A stretch of 64,000 nucleotides of DNA from Vibrio sinaloensis. GTDB lineage: Bacteria; Pseudomonadota; Gammaproteobacteria; Enterobacterales; Vibrionaceae. Positions 8,722-16,005 of the stretch are shown piece by piece. Every line of letters begins with the position of its first letter. Position 1 is the stretch's first letter. The notes beneath the pieces are model-generated. The model worked only from the letters and a program-made list of their open reading frames with translations, did not search any database and was not told the DNA's origin. The stretch covers positions 1,736,001 through 1,800,000 of the forward strand of contig NZ_CP096199.1 of assembly GCF_023195835.1 (NCBI RefSeq), given 5' to 3'. The translations under genes and the position numbers were made by a program.

Positions 8722-11245
8722 TTCCATCACAAGCGTTGAACTGCACCCAGTGTTTGTGCTCTTAATGCTGGTTTCATTTGTGATTTTACAATGGAACCTC
8801 TACTTCATTCGTTCGGTCAGGCGCCGACCGCAGTCGCGGCTCAAGCACATTAGAGCCCCATATTTATTGTACTGTTTGTCGATTCTTGGCTGGGTGTTGA
8901 GTAACGCCTACTTCTTCTCACCTTTACTGGTCGCATGGGGTGACAATGCTGCAATCGTGGCCGCGATCGTCGCTAACCTGTTCTCCTACTCCGCCTTTGC
9001 CAATGCATATATTGTCTGTTTAATGCTGGCTAAAGGAAATCGCCGCTCCACCAAAGTAAAACTTGGTGTGCTTGGGGTGATTTCAACCGGTGTAGTGTTA
9101 GCAAACCTGTTCAACTACGAGATGATCACCAGTATTTCTATCGAAAAAGCTGGCGTGTTCGGGCTGCAATTTGGCGGCTCAACCAGCTATTTCTTCGCTA
9201 TCGTACTGTGTCTGATTTTGCTGACGTTTGAATGTGTCGTTCAATACTCGCGCAGTGCCAAGCCTCTTCAGCATATTAAGTCGCTCTATATGCTATTTGG
9301 CATGAGTATTTTTATGGTCTCGACACTGTTGATCCATGTTGTGATACCGATGATCTACGATGACTTCTCGTTAGCTTGGTTACCACCAGCGCTTTCTATT
9401 TCAGAAATGATGCTGATGGGCTATGCCTTAGTCACCTCAAGATTTTACAGTAATCGACACATACTGTTTCGTATGTTGAGTGTGGCATTGTCAGTCACTG
9501 CGATAGCCCTGCCACTGTTTATTGTTTTAACGGCGACAGAATCCGAGCAACTGCTGTTTGCTACTATAATCGCTACCTTGTTGACTGGCCTATTTTGGCG
9601 AGGGTTGAACCACTACAGTGAGCGATTAGCCAGCCGATTGATATTCGGTGAAAGCCTGCCGCCACAACAGAAAATCTATCGACTTGCCGAAGAGTTTCAA
9701 ACATCAATCGATGAACCGCTGCGTAAAGTAGCCAGTATCTTAAAAATTGATCAAGACGCCATTCAGCTTATTTCTAATGTGCAAGATGAACCCTTGTACA
9801 CTAAACATCTAAAAAATCGAACCAGCGTATTGGTGTTGGAAGAGATTGAAGAGAGCCTGCCACAAATCCAAAATCGCAAAGAGATTCTTTCAATGCGTCA
9901 GTTGTACCAAAAAATGGACAACGACAATGTCGCCATGGTGCTGCCTATCTTTGATCGCACCCACCATGTCTCTCATCTGCTGATTGCCCATCGCAAGCAC
10001 AATGGTCGCCTGTTCTACGGAGAAGAGATAGAGGCGCTGCAGCTAGTGGTCAAAAAGGCCCAGGGATATATCAATGCGGGCCTGAAAATAAAGCAATCTC
10101 AAGCACTGGCGAACTCTATCGCACACGAAATGCGTAATCCTTTGGCACAAGCACAACTAGAATTTGAGTACATCAATCAGCTTATCGAGCAAAAAAGTGG
10201 TCATCATGCATTATCCGAACATGTAGACAAAGGCAAACAAGCGATTGAGCGCGGTAAACAGCTGATTGATATTATTCTGCGTGAAGTCAACGACGCCTCG
10301 CTGGCACTCGAACCGGCAGAGCCCACCGCTATAGCGCCGATCATTCGTACAACTGTTGAGCAGTATGGCTTTGAGCAAGGCGGTCACCGTCAGAGAGTCT
10401 CTTTGCACCTTGACGAAGACTTTGTCGTATCGATCAACGATACCCTATTTAGTTTTGTGCTGTTCAACCTGCTGCGCAACGCCATCTACTACTTTGATTC
10501 CTATCCGAATAGCCGCATCGAAATCCGCACCCAAAAAGGGCGCTATGAAAACTACCTAATATTTCGCGATAGTGGCCCTGGTATTCCACCCAATTTAATC
10601 AATCGGGTATTTGATGACTTTTTCAGCCACAACAAGAGTGGGGGAAGTGGCCTCGGATTGGGCTATTGTCAACGAGTAATGAACGCGTTTGGTGGCAGCA
10701 TCAGTTGTGAGTCCGAGCCAAATCGCTACACCGAATTCACTCTCTCCTTCCCCGCAACCAATTTGAGTTTAGAGCAAGTGGTGATGCACAACCCAGCGGC
10801 CGATATCGGTGTTGCACCTCAGGCGAACCAGGCGCAGGTTAATCTAACACCAGCAGAGCCAAACTCGAACCGAAAGGCACTGCCGCTCATTTTGGTTGTC
10901 GACGACAAGGAAATACAGCGCGCGCTAGTCAAACTCTACTTAGAGCAGCTAGGCTATGGCGTGGTTCTGGCCAATAACGGCAAAGTTGCGATTGAAATTA
11001 TCCACAGTAACCCGATTGACTTGGTGTTTATGGACATCCAAATGCCAGTGATGGATGGTTTCGAAGCCGCGAGCATTATCAAGCAGCACTACCCTACCAT
11101 CCCTATCATTGCGCTTTCTGGAGAATCGGGCGTCAAAGATATTCAAAGAATGAGCGAACTGATGGACGGTCGCTTGACTAAACCGACCACCAAGGAGGCG
11201 CTTAGTACCATGCTCGACTCCATCTTTACTTTCGAACCAAATTAA
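8714..11245 (+). CDS. luxN: Autoinducer-1 hybrid sensor kinase/phosphatase LuxN
   Basis: 843 aa. The N-terminal ~310 residues contain multiple membrane spans (LuxN has nine) that form the acyl-HSL receptor; the segment LAWLPPALSISEMM is typical of LuxN. A HisKA/HATPase core follows, with HEMRNPLAQ (His471, the same number as in V. harveyi LuxN) and a GGSGLGLGYC ATP-lid region. A receiver domain ends the protein, with phospho-acceptor Asp774 in MDIQMPVMDG and the conserved Lys of TKP. In Vibrio it acts through LuxU and LuxO, which are not in this window. AGAGGT precedes the start codon. Confidence 0.93.
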   Translation: MLDSITSVELHPVFVLLMLVSFVILQWNLYFIRSVRRRPQSRLKHIRAPYLLYCLSILGWVLSNAYFFSPLLVAWGDNAAIVAAIVANLFSYSAFANAYIVCLMLAKGNRRSTKVKLGVLGVISTGVVLANLFNYEMITSISIEKAGVFGLQFGGSTSYFFAIVLCLILLTFECVVQYSRSAKPLQHIKSLYMLFGMSIFMVSTLLIHVVIPMIYDDFSLAWLPPALSISEMMLMGYALVTSRFYSNRHILFRMLSVALSVTAIALPLFIVLTATESEQLLFATIIATLLTGLFWRGLNHYSERLASRLIFGESLPPQQKIYRLAEEFQTSIDEPLRKVASILKIDQDAIQLISNVQDEPLYTKHLKNRTSVLVLEEIEESLPQIQNRKEILSMRQLYQKMDNDNVAMVLPIFDRTHHVSHLLIAHRKHNGRLFYGEEIEALQLVVKKAQGYINAGLKIKQSQALANSIAHEMRNPLAQAQLEFEYINQLIEQKSGHHALSEHVDKGKQAIERGKQLIDIILREVNDASLALEPAEPTAIAPIIRTTVEQYGFEQGGHRQRVSLHLDEDFVVSINDTLFSFVLFNLLRNAIYYFDSYPNSRIEIRTQKGRYENYLIFRDSGPGIPPNLINRVFDDFFSHNKSGGSGLGLGYCQRVMNAFGGSISCESEPNRYTEFTLSFPATNLSLEQVVMHNPAADIGVAPQANQAQVNLTPAEPNSNRKALPLILVVDDKEIQRALVKLYLEQLGYGVVLANNGKVAIEIIHSNPIDLVFMDIQMPVMDGFEAASIIKQHYPTIPIIALSGESGVKDIQRMSELMDGRLTKPTTKEALSTMLDSIFTFEPN

Positions 11246-11305
11246 AGTCAAAAAGGTGGCAGACTCATTCCCATTTTGCCACTCATAATGAAGCTTATCG
11301 CTATC

Positions 11306-11335
11306 AAAGGACGCAATGTTGCGTCCTTTCATTTT
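11306..11335 (+). terminator. Terminator of luxMN
   Basis: Stem AAAGGACGC (11306-11314) and GCGTCCTTT (11321-11329), followed by CATTTTTC, 60 nt after the luxN stop. Confidence 0.85.
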
Positions 11336-11478
11336 TCAAGCTGTTGTAATCCAACAAGAAACACAAATGTCGCATCATTGTAATTAAGTCTCAACCAGAA
11401 TGGCATCAAATATGCTTCAACATTAGCAATGCAACAAGAGCGGCATGGGCCACTATGCTGCGCCTAGAGAGGTACGTT

Positions 11479-11706
11479 ATGGAAGTTCAACGTCACACCT
11501 ACTACAGACTGATTCACGCTGGTATTAAAAGCCTGCTGGTTGACCGTGTTGGCCACTTCACTGAGCTCGAATACCATCAATATTTAAACGGCATGACCGG
11601 AAAATCGAGTTGTTTTTCAATGAGCGATGAGGAACTGCTTTTTACTGTAGAGAGTCTCCGTGATGAAGGCTACTTGGAAGATTACAAGCGCATCATGCAG
11701 TTGTAA
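11479..11706 (+). CDS. Small stand-alone GemA-like (DUF1018) protein
   Basis: 75 aa from the ATG at 11479, which follows AGAGAGG; a start at 11455 is possible but less well placed. The pattern RLIHAGIK, then EYHQYL, TGKSS, MSDEEL and a final GY...YK segment resembles the core of the Mu gp16/GemA family (DUF1018), a phage regulator family. Here the domain stands alone, with no phage genes nearby, so it is probably a host-adopted or chromosomal relative. Its function is unknown. It is monocistronic between luxN and yciA. Confidence 0.6.
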   Translation: MEVQRHTYYRLIHAGIKSLLVDRVGHFTELEYHQYLNGMTGKSSCFSMSDEELLFTVESLRDEGYLEDYKRIMQL

Positions 11707-11833
11707 CCGTTTAGGTGACTGGGGATTTGTTATCACTCGAGCAACATAACCAGCCTGAGCTTATCACCACATCTTTGCTATCTGCTTGCCTCTAGCGATT
11801 CACAGACAAGTTTTGCTACAATTGCCCCTTTTC

Positions 11834-11852
11834 AGCGACCCTATTGGTCGCT
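11834..11852 (+). promoter_or_regulatory. Hairpin in the yciA leader with upstream -10 element
   Basis: AGCGACC (11834-11840) pairs with GGTCGCT (11846-11852) over a 5-nt loop and is followed by a T-rich stretch, 24 nt before the yciA ATG. An extended -10 (TGCTACAAT, 11814-11822) lies just upstream, so the hairpin would sit at the very 5' end of the transcript. It could stabilise the message, attenuate it, or terminate read-through from upstream. Confidence 0.45.
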
Positions 11853-11876
11853 GTTTTGTTTGTTGCGGATGTCAAT

Positions 11877-12269
11877 ATGAGTCAAGAAAACCATACCCCG
11901 AAAGGACAACTTCTACTAAGAACCCTTGCTATGCCAGCCGATACCAACGCTAATGGTGATATTTTTGGCGGCTGGATTATGTCACAGCTCGATCTGGCGG
12001 GCGGCATTTTGGCTAAAGAGATTTCATCTGGGCGCATTGTCACAGTCTCGGTTTCCGGTATCACCTTTAAAAAACCAGTGAGAGTGGGTGACGTCGTTTG
12101 CTGTTATGGTGAGTGCACTAAAATCGGTCGTACATCGATGAGTATTGATTTGGAGGTTTGGGTCAAGCCAGTAAAAGAACATGGTTTAGAGGATCGATAC
12201 ATGGTCTGCGATGCGACTTTCAACTATGTGGCCATTGATGGGGACGGTAAACCGCGTCCGATTAAGTAA
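11877..12269 (+). CDS. yciA: Acyl-CoA thioesterase, YciA type
   Basis: 130 aa from the ATG at 11877; the longer in-frame start at 11844 lies inside the leader hairpin and is rejected. It is a hot-dog-fold thioesterase: NANGDIFGGWIMSQLD contains the family's nucleophile region, with GG before the helix and a catalytic-type Asp, followed by VSGITFKKPVRVGD. YciA cleaves a broad range of acyl-CoAs in the cytoplasm. The neighbouring yciI gene downstream is a pairing also seen in E. coli. Confidence 0.92.
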   Translation: MSQENHTPKGQLLLRTLAMPADTNANGDIFGGWIMSQLDLAGGILAKEISSGRIVTVSVSGITFKKPVRVGDVVCCYGECTKIGRTSMSIDLEVWVKPVKEHGLEDRYMVCDATFNYVAIDGDGKPRPIK

Positions 12270-12374
12270 GGCAATGAAGTTCATCAAATTATCTACAACT
12301 CTGTGCTTTCAAATCGTCGCGATTCGGGTAGAGTGTAGTCACTGTGAACATCATTGCAAAAAGGACAGCAGATC

Positions 12375-12671
12375 ATGTGGTATGTCATTTTCTCTCAAGA
12401 CGTAGAAAACTCTCTGGAGAAACGCCTTAGCGTGCGCCCAGCACATCTAGAACGCTTACAAAAACTCCAAGATGAAGGACGTTTGCTCACTGCAGGCCCA
12501 ATGCCAGCCATCGACTCTAATGATCCAGGCACAGCCGGTTTTACTGGTTCAACCGTGATCGCCGAGTTTGAATCATTGCAACAAGCACAAGCTTGGGCTG
12601 ATGCCGACCCATACGTCGCCGCAGGGGTCTATCAGAACGTGATCGTCAAACCGTTTAAGAAAGTGTTCTAA
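12375..12671 (+). CDS. yciI: YciI family protein
   Basis: 98 aa, identical in length to E. coli YciI, starting at an ATG preceded by AAGGACAG. It has a ferredoxin-like alpha-beta fold ([41 protein letters not shown]) with the conserved His and Asp regions proposed as an active site in YciI-like proteins. The physiological substrate is unknown. Its stop is 2 nt from the next gene, so it is probably co-transcribed with the pilotin-like gene. Confidence 0.93.
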   Translation: MWYVIFSQDVENSLEKRLSVRPAHLERLQKLQDEGRLLTAGPMPAIDSNDPGTAGFTGSTVIAEFESLQQAQAWADADPYVAAGVYQNVIVKPFKKVF

Positions 12672-12673
12672 CC

Positions 12674-13081
12674 ATGCGTTTCTCCCTCCGCCCTGTTGCC
12701 TGCATAGCATTAGCGAGTATGTTACTGGCTGGCTGTTCCAGCGCCGATGCAGAGAGGCAACGCCACTTAGCGATGGTAGCAGAGAGCCGCGCTAACCTGT
12801 TGGCGGCAGAGCTGCCGATTGAAGCAGGTCCTTTGTCCATTTTGCGCGCCAACGCCAACCAAACCACTATCGAAATTATGATGGTTTACAATCAAGATGC
12901 TAAAGGGGCCAAGCCGATTAAACAGGTGCTCAATAGTAGTATTCGTACCTACTGCACCCATCCTGATACCCAAAAAAATCTCGATGTAGGGCTGAGCTAC
13001 CGTGTAAAAATGCGCAATAGCCGCGGCCAATTGATGGCAGATGAACTCATCACCAAACAACGCTGTGGTTCGATCAACTAA
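12674..13081 (+). CDS. aspS: AspS/GspS-beta-type secretin pilotin lipoprotein
   Basis: 135 aa with a lipoprotein signal peptide (lipobox LLAG-Cys21). The mature part matches what I recall of YghG/AspS: an LP segment followed by repeated beta strands, TTIEIMM, then Cys94 and Cys131, a pair that forms the pilotin disulfide, and a C-terminal RCG. AspS guides the type II secretion secretin GspD to the outer membrane in Vibrio and enteropathogenic E. coli. No gsp genes are nearby, which is normal for aspS in Vibrio. It starts 2 nt after yciI. Confidence 0.65.
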   Translation: MRFSLRPVACIALASMLLAGCSSADAERQRHLAMVAESRANLLAAELPIEAGPLSILRANANQTTIEIMMVYNQDAKGAKPIKQVLNSSIRTYCTHPDTQKNLDVGLSYRVKMRNSRGQLMADELITKQRCGSIN

Positions 13082-13096
13082 ACACGCCTCATAGAT

Positions 13097-13124
13097 AAAA
13101 ACCTTGCAGCCGCAAGGTTTTTTG
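13097..13124 (+). terminator. Terminator after the pilotin gene
   Basis: ACCTTGC (13101-13107) and GCAAGGT (13112-13118), preceded by AAAA and followed by TTTTT, 16 nt after the stop codon. Confidence 0.92.
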
Positions 13125-13269
13125 CTTCAAGTTTGCGATTAACTCACTAAGCAATCAGATTTTTACCGCTATTCTCACCGCGTTTTAACAATGCATCTAT
13201 ACTGTTTGCGTAAGCTATCGTGAGCATATGCTGACATAATAAATGTTAATCACTAATCTTGGAGTAACT

Positions 13270-13830
13270 ATGAAAAAAGTATTAACCGCAGTGGCAATAA
13301 CCTCCGCATTGAGCTCCTCTCTGGCTTTTGCAGCCTCACCAGTGATGTTTTCATCGATCAATGAGTTCAACGCACCAGATAATAGCCAAGTTTCTGGCGT
13401 ACGCCTGTCTGCCCTTCACGGCAAAGTAGACAGCGTGAAAGGTGTCGATTTCTCAGTTGTGGGTATGTCTGAAACCAACACAACGACAGGGGTGAATTTT
13501 GGTCTGTTTCTTGGCGCATCAAAAGTGAATCAGGAGATGACCGGAGCATCTCTTGGTTTATTGAACTGGAATGAAGGTTTAACCACTGGTCTAAACCTAG
13601 GCGCAGTCAACCTAACTAACGACGTGAAAGGTGCCAATATTAGTGTTGTTAACTACTCTGAAGGCAATACCATGGTAGATGTGGGCGCTGTAAATATGTC
13701 GAGCGAGTCGGCAGTCCAAGTGGGCATTTTCAATAAAACCTCAAAGATTGAAGGGGTTCAAGTTGGCTTGATTAACTGCGCCGACAACGGCTTTCTGCCC
13801 TGCTTCCCGATTATCAACTTCGGTATGTAA
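13270..13830 (+). CDS. Exported LA_2272-type surface-repeat protein
   Basis: 186 aa from the ATG at 13270, which follows GGAG. A Sec signal peptide ends near SLAFA-A. The mature protein is built of about 20-residue glycine-asparagine repeats of the pattern G-x-N-x-G-x-x-x-N (GVNFGLFLG, GASLGLLNW, GLNLGAVNL, GANISVVNY, VQVGIFN, VQVGLIN), as in the LA_2272/LA_2273 surface-repeat family, and should fold as a repetitive beta structure. It ends with a Cys-containing NCADNGFLPC tail. Function unknown; probably cell-surface or periplasmic. Monocistronic with its own terminator. Confidence 0.7.
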   Translation: MKKVLTAVAITSALSSSLAFAASPVMFSSINEFNAPDNSQVSGVRLSALHGKVDSVKGVDFSVVGMSETNTTTGVNFGLFLGASKVNQEMTGASLGLLNWNEGLTTGLNLGAVNLTNDVKGANISVVNYSEGNTMVDVGAVNMSSESAVQVGIFNKTSKIEGVQVGLINCADNGFLPCFPIINFGM

Positions 13831-13840
13831 CCTCGCTAAA

Positions 13841-13873
13841 AAACAAAAAGCCTTACGAGGCTTTTTGTTTTTA
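13841..13873 (+). terminator. Terminator after the surface-repeat gene
   Basis: A 13-bp perfect stem (13841-13853 with 13858-13870), TACG tetraloop, then a T run. Confidence 0.93.
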
Positions 13874-14078
13874 TGAATTTTTTATGAACGCCTAGTTCCT
13901 CTTCTTTATACCTTGACCAACATAAAATCAGCGACCTACGTTGCCCCCGCTCCACTTGTAGACCCTATCCCTCAGTCTCACCTGTTAAAAACGAGCACTT
14001 TTTAACCAACTTTCATTGACGCTTTGTAGTTCAACTTCTAACTTTTCATATTAGTGTCATAACAAGGAGGATCACCGC

Positions 14079-14303
14079 ATGAAACGCGCAAGCAACTCAT
14101 ACCGTCTGCAACTAATCAAAGAAGTAGCAACTCGTCAGCAACGACTGCACAGCGGTGATCCGATGGCGAACTATATTCAGCATCTACTTGATGATAAACC
14201 GAAAAATGAGCGCAGTAATAACGAAGTCAATCATCGCTTTGCGGGTACGCATTTTGATGAAAGTGCAGGCGGCTGGATCAGTGATCGCTGGGGAATGAAG
14301 TAG
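14079..14303 (+). CDS. Small protein of unknown function
   Basis: 74 aa, preceded by an excellent AAGGAGG ribosome binding site, which argues strongly for translation. It is basic at the N-terminus (MKRASNSYRLQLIKEVATRQQRL) and ends with GGWISDRWGMK; it has no signal peptide, membrane span or Cys motif. I do not recognise the family. It is monocistronic, with no obvious terminator. Confidence 0.6.
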   Translation: MKRASNSYRLQLIKEVATRQQRLHSGDPMANYIQHLLDDKPKNERSNNEVNHRFAGTHFDESAGGWISDRWGMK

Positions 14304-14423
14304 CTGAAAGCCATCCACTTTGGCCACAAAACGACTGTGTCGACGACAATTTAAATCACGCCACTAGGGATTTAAACTATCCAGAATGACCGAGTATTGT
14401 TCTGACCAAAACGAAACTCTGCT

Positions 14424-14672
14424 CTAGAACAAAGTTTGCTGCGGATCGCTGGTTGTCGTTGACTCATCACTCGGGGTTTGATTTTTTCTGATTTTTCGCA
14501 AGTAGCGCTGACGACATAGTTTTATCACGTGCAATTGCTGGGCTGGAGTCATGTTTAGCCAGTTGAAGCGCTCTTCTCTTTTGCGCATACAACCCTGGCA
14601 GTAACCTTTGTCGTCAACGGTACAAACGCCAACACAAGGACTGGGAACGGTAAAAAACTCTAGTTGCTCCAA
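14424..14672 (-). CDS. DUF1289 protein (YdhL-like)
   Basis: 82 aa from the TTG at 14672, which is preceded by GAGGGAG at good spacing; another TTG at 14699 would add nine residues but lacks such a site. The family motif SPCVGVC followed by GYCQGCMRKREE holds four Cys that probably bind a metal or Fe-S centre, and FNW follows. The C-terminal tail is Ser/Thr-rich. The biochemical role is unknown. Confidence 0.85.
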   Translation of the reverse strand: MEQLEFFTVPSPCVGVCTVDDKGYCQGCMRKREERFNWLNMTPAQQLHVIKLCRQRYLRKIRKNQTPSDESTTTSDPQQTLF

Positions 14673-14827
14673 ACTCTCTCCCTCAAATACCAACCCCAAG
14701 TGCTATCCCAATCAGACTAGTTATCAAAACACCGAGTTCTTCTAATTGCCATTACTCTACGCGCATTTTATTGCTTGGCTTATCAATGAATTCCATTATG
14801 TGACTAGTAGCAAACTATGACTTAATA

Positions 14828-14858
14828 TTGACAAATGAGCGTGCCATTTAACTATACT
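14828..14858 (+). promoter_or_regulatory. Putative promoter of the hslJ-like gene
   Basis: A consensus -35 TTGACA (14828-14833) and -10 TATACT (14853-14858) with a long 19-nt spacer, giving a leader of about 50 nt before the ATG at 14914. Confidence 0.45.
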
Positions 14859-14913
14859 GCACCCATCAAAGTCGCAGCTTGACTTACTTATTCATCCATT
14901 GGAGTTGAACTAT

Positions 14914-15360
14914 ATGAAGCTTAGCCTAAAAACGCTATTTGCCGCAATTTCCCTTCCTTTGATCGTTACAGCATGTGCAAGTAATGGTGACGATATGAAA
15001 GCAATAACCGCTCAAGATTTACAGCATCACAACTGGGAGTTGGTGAGCATCGATGGTAAAGCGCTTGAGTTATCTGAGAAGCAAAAGGCCCCGCGTCTTG
15101 AAGTAGGTGAAAAAATGACGGCCAACGGTAACGCAGGGTGCAATAACTTCTTTGGTCAAGCAGAGCTCAAAGACAATCAGTTCCGCATCGAAAAGATGGG
15201 CATGACGATGAAGATGTGTGTCGGCGACATCATGGACATTGAGCAAGCATTTTCTCAAACGCTCTCTGACTGGAGCGACATGTCTTTGACCAAGGACACT
15301 ATGGTGTTGAAGAACGACGTTCATACACTCACGTTCAAACTTAACGACTGGAAGTACTAA
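14914..15360 (+). CDS. hslJ: META-domain lipoprotein (HslJ-like)
   Basis: 148 aa from the ATG at 14914, with GGAG upstream. A lipobox (IVTA-Cys21) predicts an outer- or inner-membrane lipoprotein. The rest is a META domain: NWELVSIDGK, NGNAGCNNFFG and KMGMTMKMC are the standard motifs of HslJ and META proteins. HslJ is linked to heat shock and novobiocin resistance in E. coli, but its mechanism is not known. It has its own promoter-like element and terminator. Confidence 0.85.
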   Translation: MKLSLKTLFAAISLPLIVTACASNGDDMKAITAQDLQHHNWELVSIDGKALELSEKQKAPRLEVGEKMTANGNAGCNNFFGQAELKDNQFRIEKMGMTMKMCVGDIMDIEQAFSQTLSDWSDMSLTKDTMVLKNDVHTLTFKLNDWKY

Positions 15361-15381
15361 TACTACCCGTTCAGTAGATGC

Positions 15382-15411
15382 AAAAAGCAGTCGAGTCGGC
15401 TGCTTTTTCTA
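15382..15411. terminator. Bidirectional terminator between hslJ and the response-regulator gene
   Basis: AAAAAGCAG (15382-15390) pairs with CTGCTTTTT (15400-15408). The U-tract works in either direction, serving both convergent genes. Confidence 0.88.
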
Positions 15412-16005
15412 TAATAAATGGCCGACTTTGACCATTAAGCTGGCCACACTAGTGACTTCAAGCTTCTTCATGATATTTGACCGATGCACTTCCACGGTTC
15501 TTAACGATACACACAGCTTATCTGCGATCTGTTGATTTTTTAATCCTTGACCAATCACCGCCAAAACTTGTTTCTCGCGGTTCGTTAGCACTTCCAATAT
15601 CTGGCGCTGCGCGATTTCTTCCATCCTGCGCTCCGACTCGGCCAAGGCTTTATCAATGGCTGCAACAAGTTGATCGCCATTAACCGGTTTTTGGAAAAAA
15701 TCGTAGGCTCCAGCTTTTAAGGCATCAACTGCCATCGGTACATCACCATGGCCAGTCAAATAGATCACACTAAGTGGGCTGGCTTGCTCATTCAATAATT
15801 GATGAACCTCTTGACCTCGTAAGCCAGGCATTCTGCTGTCCAAAATGACACAGCCAGCTTGATCCAGTTTGGCTTGCTTAAGAAAGTCTTCACCACGTTC
15901 AAACGAAACAATACGATAGCCATAGCTATTAAGCATAAACTCCATCGATTCGAGCACTGACGGCTGATCATCAACTAGGTACACACAGCGACCACTATTT
16001 TGCAT
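15409..16005 (-). CDS. Response regulator, FixJ/TtrR-like
   Basis: 198 aa from the ATG at 16005; the longer upstream frame runs into the kinase gene and is rejected. The receiver domain has VDD at 11-13, phospho-acceptor Asp56 (VILDSRMPG), the conserved Thr of YLTGHGDV and Lys of QKP. A LuxR-type helix-turn-helix follows at about 138-185 (LTNREKQVL, RTVEVHRSNIMKKL). It overlaps the kinase stop by 11 nt, so the pair is co-translated. It probably activates the divergent rhodanese cluster; a 20-bp palindrome in that promoter region is a candidate target. Confidence 0.88.
   Translation of the reverse strand: MQNSGRCVYLVDDQPSVLESMEFMLNSYGYRIVSFERGEDFLKQAKLDQAGCVILDSRMPGLRGQEVHQLLNEQASPLSVIYLTGHGDVPMAVDALKAGAYDFFQKPVNGDQLVAAIDKALAESERRMEEIAQRQILEVLTNREKQVLAVIGQGLKNQQIADKLCVSLRTVEVHRSNIMKKLEVTSVASLMVKVGHLL

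Noticed and set aside
11455..11706. Cryptic Mu-like prophage suggested by the GemA-like gene
   Set aside because: No transposase, capsid, tail or attachment repeats; flanking genes are ordinary chromosomal genes.
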